Below are positions 1 to 6,881 of a stretch of 11,775 nucleotides of DNA, piece after piece (the stretch's first letter is position 1; every line of letters begins with the position of its first letter). The notes beneath the pieces are model-generated. The model had not been told where the DNA came from. It worked only from the letters and a program-made list of their open reading frames with translations, and ran no database searches. The DNA comes from JBHIEE01 sp046760445 (lineage in GTDB: Bacteria; Acidobacteriota; Aminicenantia; JdFR-78): positions 1 through 11,775 of the forward strand of contig JBHIEE010000093.1 in assembly GCA_046760445.1 (NCBI GenBank), in the 5' to 3' direction. The translations under genes were made by a program, and so were the position numbers.

Positions 1-168
1 ATACATATTGAAAATTTCTCCGCTCGAGGTTTTTTTTCCGTGAAATCCTGGACCATACCAAGAAGCTAATCCAGTCTGCACTTTTCCTGGAGGAAAATAT
101 TCCTTTCTTGCACAGAAAGAAATAAAAAGAATCAAGCTAATTAGTAAAATAAATTTAGCCTTATTCAT
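1..168 (-). CDS. rlpA: RlpA-like septal lipoprotein / lytic transglycosylase, N-terminal part (runs off left edge)
   Basis: Translating the minus strand from the ATG at 168-166 gives 56 codons without a stop before the window ends. Residues 1-19 look like a lipoprotein signal: lysines at 3 and 5, a hydrophobic run at 6-18 and Cys19 in the context ISFC, followed by Ala. Phe just before the cysteine is unusual for a lipobox, where Gly, Ala or Ser is typical. Residues 33-51 carry GLASWYGPGFHGKKTSSGE, the characteristic start of the double-psi beta-barrel of RlpA proteins. RlpA proteins are outer-membrane lipoproteins that act on glycan strands lacking stem peptides at the division septum; whether this one is catalytic cannot be judged because the rest of the domain is outside the window. 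Its ATG overlaps the TGA of the preceding symporter gene (ATGA), which implies co-transcription and translational coupling and also fixes the start. No clear separate ribosome binding site is visible beyond an A/G-rich stretch. Confidence 0.88.
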   Translation of the reverse strand, partial: MNKAKFILLISLILFISFCARKEYFPPGKVQTGLASWYGPGFHGKKTSSGEIFNMY

Positions 169-1589
169 TTCTTTTTAAAAAATAGCTCCCATTTCTCCGA
201 AGGGGGCTGAGGAGTTAATAAACTGACTACAACCAATAAAACTACCGAAGAAATAAGTGCCGGATAAATAGCTGGAACTCCAAAAAGAAGATGCCCTTGA
301 ATTTTATTAATAATCTCCCACACTATTGTAACAGTCATACCTGAGAGAATAGAAATTGCTCCTCCTAAGGCAGTAGCTCGCTTCCAGAAAAAAACAGCTA
401 TTAAGGCTGGGGTAATACCGGCTCCATAAACAGTATAAGCAGCATAAGCTGCATCCAAAATTCTGGGGAAAAACGAAATCAAAGAATAAGAAAAAATACC
501 TAAAATAATAACCACTATTCTTGAATATAAGACCAATTTTTTATCTGAAATCTCAGGATTAATAAACCTCTGATAAATATCTCGCATAACATTGGTTGCT
601 GGGACTAAAAGAAAACTATTTGCAGTGGAAATAATAATGGCAATAATGGCTGCCATCAAAACACAACCTACCACAACTGGTACTCCTTTGTAAGCGACTA
701 AAATAACAATTTTACCTGCCTCAGTAGTACTCAGTCCTTTAAAGTAACTGCTTCCCACCACAGCCAGGCTCTGAAGTGTTACACCAAGGAAAATTACTCC
801 TAAAATCCAGCCAATTACTGATTTTTTTGCTTCTTTCTCATCCTTAGCTGAAAAAAACCTCTGATACATATTTGCATTTCCCAAGGCTAAAAGAAAAGTG
901 GGTACAAAATAGCCCATAGCCTGAATCAAGCTCATATTGCCCAAGATGGAATGTTTGCGGGGAGTGACATTAGCTACAATGTAATCCATTCCTCCTACAT
1001 GGTGAATCAAAAAAGGAAGAGCCAAAAATATTCCAATAATCATAATAATTCCATTTGCAATATCTAAATAAGCAACAGAGAGCATTCCAGCAAAAAGGGT
1101 GTAAGCTATTACAAACACAGCAATAATCATCATGGCTGATTCAATAGAGATTTTTCCTTCAGAAATTATATTGAGAACCCATCCACCTCCTCGGAACTGA
1201 TAACTAACAATGGTTACATAAGCAATAATTGTAGTTAAAGTTGCCAAAATTCGAGCCCATTTATTGTATCGCACTTCTAAAATATCAGGCACAGTGAATT
1301 GTCCAAAAGTTCGTACTCTTCCAGCAATAAAATAAACAATGACTATACCTAACCAGCCACCTGCACTCCCAATTAAAGAAGAATAGCCATGATTGTAACT
1401 TAAATCAGAAACGCTAAAGATATCTCCAGACCCTATCCATGTAGCCAAAAGAGTTCCTACTAAAACAGGTGCTGTTAGTTTCCTTCCTGCAACCATAAAG
1501 TCTTCCTGAGTTTTAGCTCTAAAAGAAAGTCGGATTCCAAAGAAAAATAAAAGGGCAAGGTAAAGAATAACAGTGCTAATATAAATCAT
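165..1589 (-). CDS. Sodium:solute symporter family (SSS) transporter, second of a tandem pair
   Basis: A 474-residue, strongly hydrophobic inner-membrane protein of the sodium:solute symporter family, which couples uptake of sugars, amino acids, carboxylates or similar solutes to Na+ entry. It opens with a transmembrane segment (about 2-18), then the family motif DFMVAGRKL (30-38), TWIGSGD (50-56) in the TM region that helps build the sodium site, and PDILEVRY (101-108). Ser321-Thr322 in IISTANS sits where SSS proteins place hydroxyl ligands of the Na2 sodium site, so sodium coupling is probably retained. The many hydrophobic segments fit the usual 12-14 TM layout, and the short polar tail (about 460-474) carries no extra domain. 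The ATG at 1589 has only a weak upstream purine signal; it lies 45 bp after the stop of the paralogous gene, so the two are probably co-transcribed. The stop overlaps the start of the rlpA-like gene. The substrate is unknown. Confidence 0.9.
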   Translation of the reverse strand: MIYISTVILYLALLFFFGIRLSFRAKTQEDFMVAGRKLTAPVLVGTLLATWIGSGDIFSVSDLSYNHGYSSLIGSAGGWLGIVIVYFIAGRVRTFGQFTVPDILEVRYNKWARILATLTTIIAYVTIVSYQFRGGGWVLNIISEGKISIESAMMIIAVFVIAYTLFAGMLSVAYLDIANGIIMIIGIFLALPFLIHHVGGMDYIVANVTPRKHSILGNMSLIQAMGYFVPTFLLALGNANMYQRFFSAKDEKEAKKSVIGWILGVIFLGVTLQSLAVVGSSYFKGLSTTEAGKIVILVAYKGVPVVVGCVLMAAIIAIIISTANSFLLVPATNVMRDIYQRFINPEISDKKLVLYSRIVVIILGIFSYSLISFFPRILDAAYAAYTVYGAGITPALIAVFFWKRATALGGAISILSGMTVTIVWEIINKIQGHLLFGVPAIYPALISSVVLLVVVSLLTPQPPSEKWELFFKKK

Positions 1590-1634
1590 AATTTAACTGG
1601 AATTAAGGTGAACATGACTATCCTAAAATAATTT

Positions 1635-3083
1635 TTATGGAAATAGCTCTTTAATTTCCTCTTCCTTAGGTGGCTTAGTCAATAAACTAACCACAATCAA
1701 ACTAAACAAGGAGACAATTAAAGAAGGATAAATTAAAGGAATTCCCCAGGGATCTCCTTCTGGAACCATAGAAGCTGGTAAAATATAAGTAAGTATTTTT
1801 AATGTCAGGCAAACAACAGTACCACTTATTATTGAGGCAAGTCCACCTGATTTAGTAGCTCGTTTCCAGGCAAGAGCAGCAATCAGCGCTGGGGTTATTG
1901 ATACCCCGTAAATGGTATATGCAAAATAACTCATCTGAAGGACCGATTCCATTTGAGTTGCAATGAGAAAGGCGAATACTCCAAGAATAACAACCATTGT
2001 TTTTTGAAGAACAACCATAGTGTGTTGAGAAGCTTCTGGTTTGATGAAACGCTGATAGACATCCCGCATTATATTAGTCGTTGGAGAAAGCAAGTAATTC
2101 ATTCCAGTAGAGATAACTACTGCGCAGGCAGCTCCTAAAAGTAGAACCCCTACCACGGGGGGCACCATTTTTCGAGCAGCAACTAATACCATAGAGGCTG
2201 GGTCTAACCCTTGTTGCCAAAATTTTGACGCGGCAAAAACTGCAATAATAACTACTACGGTTTCGACAAAAACAGTGCCAATTGTCCACAAAACAACAGC
2301 ATTTCGAGCATCTTTTGGAGTTCTGGCGCTATAGAATTTTTGATACATACTTTGAACACCTAAGAGAAGGAACATTGTTGCTAAGAAATATCCACCAGCT
2401 TTAAGATAAGGATGGGCTCCAAATGATTCATTGACTACCTGAAAATGTCCCACAGGTAAAATAGTTTTAGCTGTTTCTAATCCTCCGGCAAAAGTATAAA
2501 CAAATGGAACTGAGATTAAACAGGCTAAAAGAATTATTATTCCATTAGGTAAGTCTGTATAAGCGACAGCAATCATTCCTGCTAAAGCAGTGAAAGTGAT
2601 GACAAAAGCAGCGGTTAAGAATTGTCCAGTATTGACAGAGACTGCACCATCAGTAGCCACATTTAAGATATATCCACCAGCTCGGAATTGATAACTGACA
2701 ATAGCTGTGAAAGAAATGATTAATGCTAAAGCACCAAAAAGCCGAGCAAATTTGCCATAACGAACTTCCAAGATATCTCCAATAGTATATTGACCAAAAG
2801 TACGAATTTTTCCAGCAAGAAAAAATATAACCACTATTCCCACCCAGGCGCCAGCAGCCATCCACAGGCTGCTGAAACCAGCTTTATAAGCATACTCTGC
2901 ACCAGCAATGAATGTTCCAGAGCCAATCCAGGTGCAAATTAGGGTAAAAACCATGACTGAGATTTTAAGCCTTCTTCCAGCAACCATAAAATCTTCTTGG
3001 GTTTTTACTTTTTTAGAACGGTAAAAATTAAAACCCATTAGGACTAAAATATAGGCTAAAATTATGTAAAGATAAGTAGTCAT
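1635..3083 (-). CDS. Sodium:solute symporter family (SSS) transporter, first of a tandem pair
   Basis: A 482-residue membrane protein of the SSS family, clearly paralogous to the next gene. Both share KTQEDFMVAGR (residues 27-37 here), TWIGSG (51-56), IRTFGQ followed by GDILEVRY (102-109), an SYQFR-GG-LN block (130-141) and a MRDxYQRFI-PE loop (339-350). Ser325-Thr326 in VISTG match the hydroxyl ligands of the Na2 site. The family motif AGR near the end of the first loop and the glycine-rich TM regions are intact, so it should be a working Na+-coupled transporter; the solute cannot be inferred. The open frame extends one codon further, to a TTG at 3086, but the strong Shine-Dalgarno sequence at 3089-3095 is 5 nt from the ATG at 3083 and only 2 nt from the TTG, so I start at the ATG. 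It appears to be the first gene of a cluster with the second symporter and rlpA; about 300 bp of non-coding DNA separates it from the M24 gene. Confidence 0.9.
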   Translation of the reverse strand: MTTYLYIILAYILVLMGFNFYRSKKVKTQEDFMVAGRRLKISVMVFTLICTWIGSGTFIAGAEYAYKAGFSSLWMAAGAWVGIVVIFFLAGKIRTFGQYTIGDILEVRYGKFARLFGALALIISFTAIVSYQFRAGGYILNVATDGAVSVNTGQFLTAAFVITFTALAGMIAVAYTDLPNGIIILLACLISVPFVYTFAGGLETAKTILPVGHFQVVNESFGAHPYLKAGGYFLATMFLLLGVQSMYQKFYSARTPKDARNAVVLWTIGTVFVETVVVIIAVFAASKFWQQGLDPASMVLVAARKMVPPVVGVLLLGAACAVVISTGMNYLLSPTTNIMRDVYQRFIKPEASQHTMVVLQKTMVVILGVFAFLIATQMESVLQMSYFAYTIYGVSITPALIAALAWKRATKSGGLASIISGTVVCLTLKILTYILPASMVPEGDPWGIPLIYPSLIVSLFSLIVVSLLTKPPKEEEIKELFP

Positions 3084-3088
3084 CAATA

Positions 3089-3095
3089 CCTCCTT
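3089..3095 (-). promoter_or_regulatory. Shine-Dalgarno sequence of the first symporter gene
   Basis: The minus strand reads AAGGAGG here, followed by TATTG and then ATG at 3083. The 5-nt spacer selects that ATG over the in-frame TTG at 3086, which would be only 2 nt from the ribosome binding site. Confidence 0.8.
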
Positions 3096-3117
3096 TGCAA
3101 GTCGCGCTTTTTCAAGT

Positions 3118-3148
3118 TTAAAAACCCAATACTGACAAGGGTTTTTAA
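3118..3148 (-). terminator. AT-rich hairpin upstream of the symporter genes (possible terminator or leader stem)
   Basis: TTAAAAACCC (3118-3127) and GGGTTTTTAA (3139-3148) form a perfect 10-bp inverted repeat around an 11-nt loop. On the minus strand the 3' arm contains GGGTTTTT, so it could act as a weak intrinsic terminator for transcription arriving from the M24 gene. However, the U-run is inside the stem and it sits only about 35 nt before the symporter start codon, so it may instead be a stem in that gene's leader. It is symmetric and would form on either strand. Confidence 0.35.
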
Positions 3149-3180
3149 GTTCTATTTTTCAGCTTCACTTCCTCATAAAA

Positions 3181-3203
3181 ATTTCAAATATCAAAAATCA
3201 AAA
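3181..3203. repeat. A/T-rich simple repeat (ATTTCAAAT / TCAAAAATCAAAA type)
   Basis: A degenerate run built from ATTTCAAAT, ATCAAAAATC and similar words. Its complement contains GATTTTTGATA and ATTTGAAAT; both words recur in the repeat at 11622-11686, and ATTTCAAAT recurs at 11236-11244 in the spacer of the heptad arrays. It therefore looks like a dispersed intergenic sequence type and not chance AT-richness. Confidence 0.5.
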
Positions 3204-3214
3204 CTAACACTAAT

Positions 3215-3279
3215 AGTGCTGCGGTACTGCGGTGCTGCAGTCAAAAAAATCAACTGTAGCACTACAACACTGCAGAACT
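3215..3279. repeat. Two facing arrays of a degenerate 8-bp repeat (GTGCTGCR)
   Basis: On the plus strand GTGCTGCG (3216-3223), GTACTGCG (3224-3231) and GTGCTGCA (3232-3239) follow in exact 8-bp steps. After an A-rich spacer (3243-3251) the inverse orientation appears: ACT begins units at 3253, 3261, 3269 and 3277, again in 8-bp steps (ACTGTAGC, ACTACAAC, ACTGCAGA). The two arms (3215-3242 and 3252-3279) match as an imperfect inverted repeat at 20 of 28 positions; the innermost stem, GTGCTGCAGT against ACTGTAGCAC, matches at 9 of 10. It lies between the M24 gene and the symporter genes, both transcribed leftwards. The local GC content is clearly higher than in the surrounding DNA. Function is unknown. 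Confidence 0.7.
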
Positions 3280-3379
3280 AATGTAAAAGATATTTCTGCA
3301 TTTTGATTTATTTAAAGCTTCCATAAAAGCTATTCTCACCATCAATCTACATAATATCATTCATCATCATCTGAAAACC

Positions 3380-4561
3380 CTATATTATTTTTATAAGGTT
3401 CATTTGTTCTTCAGTTGTTATCTCAACTTGACCATTATGATTAATAAAAACATTTATTTCTGTGCGTACAGCCATCTCTCCTTCCAAATAAATCCCTGGT
3501 TCAATAGAAAAGCAAATTCCAGGGACTAATTGACGGTCATCTTTAGTTTCTAAATTATCTATGTTAACTCCATTACCGTGAACTTCATGGCCAATAGAAT
3601 GTCCTGTTCGATGGACAAAATACTTACCATAACCCGCTTCTTTTACTATGTTTCGACAAGCTTCATCAACTTCCCAGCCAAAACAAGGTTCACCTCGGGT
3701 AAATTTATCTCGAATGAAATTAACTGCGGTTATTCTTGCATCTTTAACAATATTAAATATTTCTAGATATTTCTGAGGAGGCTTTTCTCCTATATATCCA
3801 CACCAGGTAATATCAGCATAAATTCCTTCTGGAATATTTCTTCTTGCCCAGAGATCAATTAACACTGTGTCTCCTTTCTTAAAAAAATATGAATTTTCTG
3901 GAGTTGGTTCAAAATGCGGATCAGCTGGATGATCGTTTATCCCAACAATAGGAAATTCCTCATCACAAGTTAAATTGTTTTCTTTGAATTTATTAATAAT
4001 AAATTGCTGAAGATCATACTCGCTTACTTTCCTGTTTTCTCTGATTGCTCTTTCAATTTGTTCAAAAGCTTGATTTTTAATGTTATTAATAATTCTATTT
4101 GTCTCTAAATGTAATTTATATCCTTTCTCGTCAATTATGGCTTCGAATGTTTGAACTAAGTCAGCTGAGCTTACAATTTCATGACCAAAGCTTCTGATTA
4201 AGTCAATTAATCCTCCATCAACTATAGAAACATAAGGAATATTCTGATTAGGAGAATACTGCATAGCTATTTTCTTAGGTTTTCCTAAAATTTCTTTTAA
4301 AGAAGTGTGAAGTTCTGTCCATGCAAGATAAACTTTTTTGATACCTGGAAGCAAGTCTAATTTAAATTTTTCCACAGGATGGACTAATTTAATAGGCTCT
4401 CCTTCTGAAGGAATGAAATAAAACCATCTTCTGGAGGTTAATTTAGAGCTATCGAGTCCTAAAATTCGATAAGCGAGTAAGTCTCGATTATGAAAATCAT
4501 AAAGCAACCAACCATCAATATTTTTTTCTTTTAAAATTTGTTGAATCTTTTTTAGATTCAT
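3380..4561 (-). CDS. M24-family metallopeptidase (Xaa-Pro peptidase-like)
   Basis: A 393-residue protein with the two-part layout of prolidase/aminopeptidase P relatives: a creatinase-like N-terminal domain (about 1-150) and a C-terminal pita-bread metallopeptidase domain (about 155-393). All five metal ligands of the fold are visible: Asp236 in VLIDLWA, Asp250 in IYADITW, His321 in RTGHSIG, Glu354 in FSIEPG and Glu368 in VRTEIN. Further histidines in HEVHGNG (325-328) match the substrate-binding region. It is expected to be a cytoplasmic dimetal peptidase that removes N-terminal residues preceding proline or cleaves X-Pro dipeptides; exact specificity cannot be read from sequence, and some M24 members are not peptidases. 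No signal peptide is present. The ATG is set by a strong Shine-Dalgarno sequence 4 nt upstream. It is the last gene of the smc cluster, 47 bp after the RNA methyltransferase gene, and ends in TAG. Confidence 0.9.
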   Translation of the reverse strand: MNLKKIQQILKEKNIDGWLLYDFHNRDLLAYRILGLDSSKLTSRRWFYFIPSEGEPIKLVHPVEKFKLDLLPGIKKVYLAWTELHTSLKEILGKPKKIAMQYSPNQNIPYVSIVDGGLIDLIRSFGHEIVSSADLVQTFEAIIDEKGYKLHLETNRIINNIKNQAFEQIERAIRENRKVSEYDLQQFIINKFKENNLTCDEEFPIVGINDHPADPHFEPTPENSYFFKKGDTVLIDLWARRNIPEGIYADITWCGYIGEKPPQKYLEIFNIVKDARITAVNFIRDKFTRGEPCFGWEVDEACRNIVKEAGYGKYFVHRTGHSIGHEVHGNGVNIDNLETKDDRQLVPGICFSIEPGIYLEGEMAVRTEINVFINHNGQVEITTEEQMNLIKII

Positions 4562-4565
4562 CTGA

Positions 4566-4572
4566 CCTCCTT
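4566..4572 (-). promoter_or_regulatory. Shine-Dalgarno sequence of the M24 peptidase gene
   Basis: The minus strand reads AAGGAGG, then TCAG, then ATG at 4561. It is the strongest ribosome binding site in the smc cluster; the three overlapping junctions upstream lack such a site, so this gene appears to be translated independently of its neighbours. Confidence 0.75.
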
Positions 4573-4608
4573 GGCAATAAATTGATTTCAGATTATCATT
4601 TATTAAGT

Positions 4609-5418
4609 TTAAAAGTCAATTTGTTGATTAATTTGATAAAGAATAATTGCTGCTGCAGAAGAAACATTGATTGAATCTAATTTGTTTCTCAGAGGAATTC
4701 TCATCCTTTGGTGAACTAAAGAATCAACCTTATTAGAAATTCCCATACTTTCATTACCAAGAACAATGGCCAGGGGCAGCATAAATTTTACTTGCTCAAT
4801 ATTCTTTCCTGAACTTGGATTAGCAGCGTAAATAGTGACATTTTTTTGTTTTAATTGATTAATTTTTTCTTCTAAGTTTATTCTATCAAAAAATCTGACC
4901 TGTAAAACAGAACCCATACTTGCTCTGATAACTTTTGAATTAAAAGGAGAAACAGAATTAGACGATAAATAAATAGCACTTACCCCAAACCCTTGTCCTA
5001 ATCTGAAAATTGTTCCTAAGTTCCCTGGATCCTGGAGATCATCTATCAGAAGGAAAACAGAATCAGGATTAATGATCTCAGTATACTCTTTTACTTGAGC
5101 TAAACCCAGGATTCCAGGTGGAGTGGTTAATTCACTTAGAAAGGAAAAAATTTTAGGACTTACAAGCTGACAGGGAAAATTTTTCTCTTTCAACCAGGAA
5201 ACGGTTTTTTTATTTTTTTCTGCAAAAGCGGATGAAATAACAAGGTAAATAAAGTTGTATCCAGAAGCAATCGCTTCTTCTATAATTTTTATTCCTTCCA
5301 ATAAAAATATTCTTTTTTCTTTTTTCTTTCTGATTAAGTTTTTGATTCTTTTTATTGTTCGATTTTCTCGACTGGAAATAACGGTCTCCATTTCCAATTT
5401 TAATAATAAAAAAAACAT
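4609..5418 (-). CDS. TrmH/SpoU-family RNA 2'-O-methyltransferase
   Basis: A 269-residue SPOUT-class methyltransferase that transfers a methyl group from S-adenosylmethionine to a ribose 2'-OH in rRNA or tRNA. The N-terminal part has ISSRENRTIKRIKNL (14-28) and FLLEGIKIIEEA (38-49), typical of the L30e-like substrate-binding domain of RlmB/TsnR-type enzymes. The three catalytic-domain motifs are present: DPGNLGTIFR (130-139) with Asn133 and Arg139, VLGNESMGIS (219-228), and IPLRNKLDSINVSSAAAI (241-258) in the trefoil knot. The target nucleotide cannot be deduced. The first possible start (5418) overlaps the radical SAM stop by one base (TAATG), but family members usually begin close to the METVISSREN segment, so the ATG at 5391 (Met10) is a reasonable alternative. 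The first nine residues are unusually hydrophobic and come from a T-rich stretch, which favours the later start somewhat. Confidence 0.9.
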   Translation of the reverse strand: MFFLLLKLEMETVISSRENRTIKRIKNLIRKKKEKRIFLLEGIKIIEEAIASGYNFIYLVISSAFAEKNKKTVSWLKEKNFPCQLVSPKIFSFLSELTTPPGILGLAQVKEYTEIINPDSVFLLIDDLQDPGNLGTIFRLGQGFGVSAIYLSSNSVSPFNSKVIRASMGSVLQVRFFDRINLEEKINQLKQKNVTIYAANPSSGKNIEQVKFMLPLAIVLGNESMGISNKVDSLVHQRMRIPLRNKLDSINVSSAAAIILYQINQQIDF

Positions 5419-6881
5419 TATTTGAATAACTTTACTTTTAAGTAAACAAGAAACATAATGAAATATCTTTTTATATCACTCAATGAACGAATATTGGTCA
5501 CTACTTTAGGAATTTTTCGGAGAATTGAAATGTTCCCTCTTGTTCTCATCCAGCGAAAAATCAACTCTGATATCTGAGCCCAGGTAAGTTTATCCTGAAA
5601 AAGAGGGACATCTCCTTGAGCAGCAGGAAGGGTGATTATTTTAGGATGTCGCTTTCTTGTCCAGGTAAAGTTATCTGGAAGAAGCTTTATTTGATATGCA
5701 TATTTTTCTAAGGGTGTTCCAGGATAAATATGGAGAATAGAGCTGCTTAGTTCAGCTCGAGACTTAAACTTTTCTATTAAAGCTATTGTCTGCTGTGCTT
5801 CTTCCCAGGTCTCAGTGGGATGGCTGAAAATGAAAAAAACATTAGGAATAATCTCCAATTCATTACACCAATCAATTAAATTTTCAACCTTCTGGAGATT
5901 TATATTTTTATTTATAATTTCTCTTCTAACTCTTTCTGCTCCAGCTTCTATACCAAAAGAAAGAAAATATAATCCTGCTTCCTTCATTTTGGACAAAAGG
6001 TTTTTGTCAACCAAGTCCACCCTGACCTCACAGGACCAAGAAATATCAAGCTTTTTTTTAATTATTAAGTCGCAGATTTGACTCACTCTTTTAGGATTGG
6101 CATTAAAAGTATCGTCAAAAAACCAGATGTAGTTAACCCCGTATTTGTTCATAACATATTCAATCTCAGCCACCACATTTTCTGGACCCCTCATTCTCAC
6201 TTTTCTTCCCCAGTTAATTGGTGTGGCACAAAAATTACAGTTAAAAGGACATCCCCGGCTGGTGATTAGATTTGCTCCTTTAATTTTTCCTTTCCGGGGA
6301 ATATCCATATAAGAATTATATTGCTCATAAGGAAGAAGATGCCGAGCTGGAAAAGGAAGTGTATCTAAATCAGAAATAGCTGCTCTAAGAGGATTAGAAA
6401 TAATTTGACTATTAATTCGATAAGAAACTCCAGCCACAGAAGATAAAGAGCTTATATCTTTTTTTCTTTCTAAAGCTCGACAGAGATCTAACACGGTCAT
6501 TTCCCCTTCTCCTTTAACTACAACATCGATTTCTGGAATATGAGAAAGAGCATCCTCAGCAGCCATAGAAGCATGAGGACCACCCAGAACAGTAATTGCC
6601 TCAGGAAAGACCTTTTTAGCTAATTTTAATAATTTAAAGCTCTGAAATCTATTTTCGGTAGTAGAAGTGACGCCAATTATATCTGGTTGATAATTAAGAA
6701 TCTCTTCTTTTATTTCTTTCCAGCTAAGATTTAATACATCAGCTGGAACAATTTTAACTGGAATATTATTTTTTTCCAGTACAGAGGCAATATAAAGAAG
6801 ACCCAAAGGAGGCATTGATCCTTCTTTGGTCCATCTTTCAGCTAAATATCCACCTGGTGGAACAAAAAGTTGGACTTTCAT
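5418..6881 (-). CDS. B12-binding-domain radical SAM protein, substrate unknown
   Basis: A 487-residue enzyme with an N-terminal cobalamin-binding-like Rossmann domain (about 1-140; MPPLGLLYIASVL at 23-35, LGGPHAS at 99-105, VKGEGE at 122-127) and a radical SAM TIM-barrel domain (about 195-420). The [4Fe-4S] cluster ligands are Cys211, Cys215 and Cys218 in GCPFNCNFC. The segment FGIEAGAERV (309-318) and the PGTPLEKYA segment (387-395) are typical of this superfamily. The DxHxxG signature of classical methylcobalamin domains is absent, as in many members. Such proteins often methylate or rearrange unreactive carbons in lipids, cofactors or natural products, but no neighbour indicates the substrate here. 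The C-terminal 50 residues are basic and end in a hydrophobic segment, YFIMFLVYLKVKLFK, that could lie on the membrane. Its ATG overlaps the PNP stop by one base and its stop overlaps the possible start of the methyltransferase gene by one base. Confidence 0.92.
   Translation of the reverse strand: MKVQLFVPPGGYLAERWTKEGSMPPLGLLYIASVLEKNNIPVKIVPADVLNLSWKEIKEEILNYQPDIIGVTSTTENRFQSFKLLKLAKKVFPEAITVLGGPHASMAAEDALSHIPEIDVVVKGEGEMTVLDLCRALERKKDISSLSSVAGVSYRINSQIISNPLRAAISDLDTLPFPARHLLPYEQYNSYMDIPRKGKIKGANLITSRGCPFNCNFCATPINWGRKVRMRGPENVVAEIEYVMNKYGVNYIWFFDDTFNANPKRVSQICDLIIKKKLDISWSCEVRVDLVDKNLLSKMKEAGLYFLSFGIEAGAERVRREIINKNINLQKVENLIDWCNELEIIPNVFFIFSHPTETWEEAQQTIALIEKFKSRAELSSSILHIYPGTPLEKYAYQIKLLPDNFTWTRKRHPKIITLPAAQGDVPLFQDKLTWAQISELIFRWMRTRGNISILRKIPKVVTNIRSLSDIKRYFIMFLVYLKVKLFK

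Noticed and set aside
1953..2138. Plus-strand open frame within the first symporter gene, and similar minus-strand frames at 2074-2289 and 2650-2865
   Set aside because: They lie wholly inside the well-supported symporter gene in other frames and show no recognisable protein features.
3300..3335. Small AGCTT...AAGCT stem after the M24 gene as its terminator
   Set aside because: The stem is only 5 bp and is not followed by a clear T-tract on the minus strand.
4576..4604. Hairpin AATAAAT...ATTTATT between the methyltransferase and M24 genes as a terminator
   Set aside because: The 7-bp stem is purely A/T with a 15-nt loop and no T-run after it, so it is too weak to call.
5815..6269. Two plus-strand open frames opposite the radical SAM gene
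   Set aside because: They are antisense to a clearly functional enzyme with conserved motifs; their translations look like no protein family and they lack ribosome binding sites that stand out.
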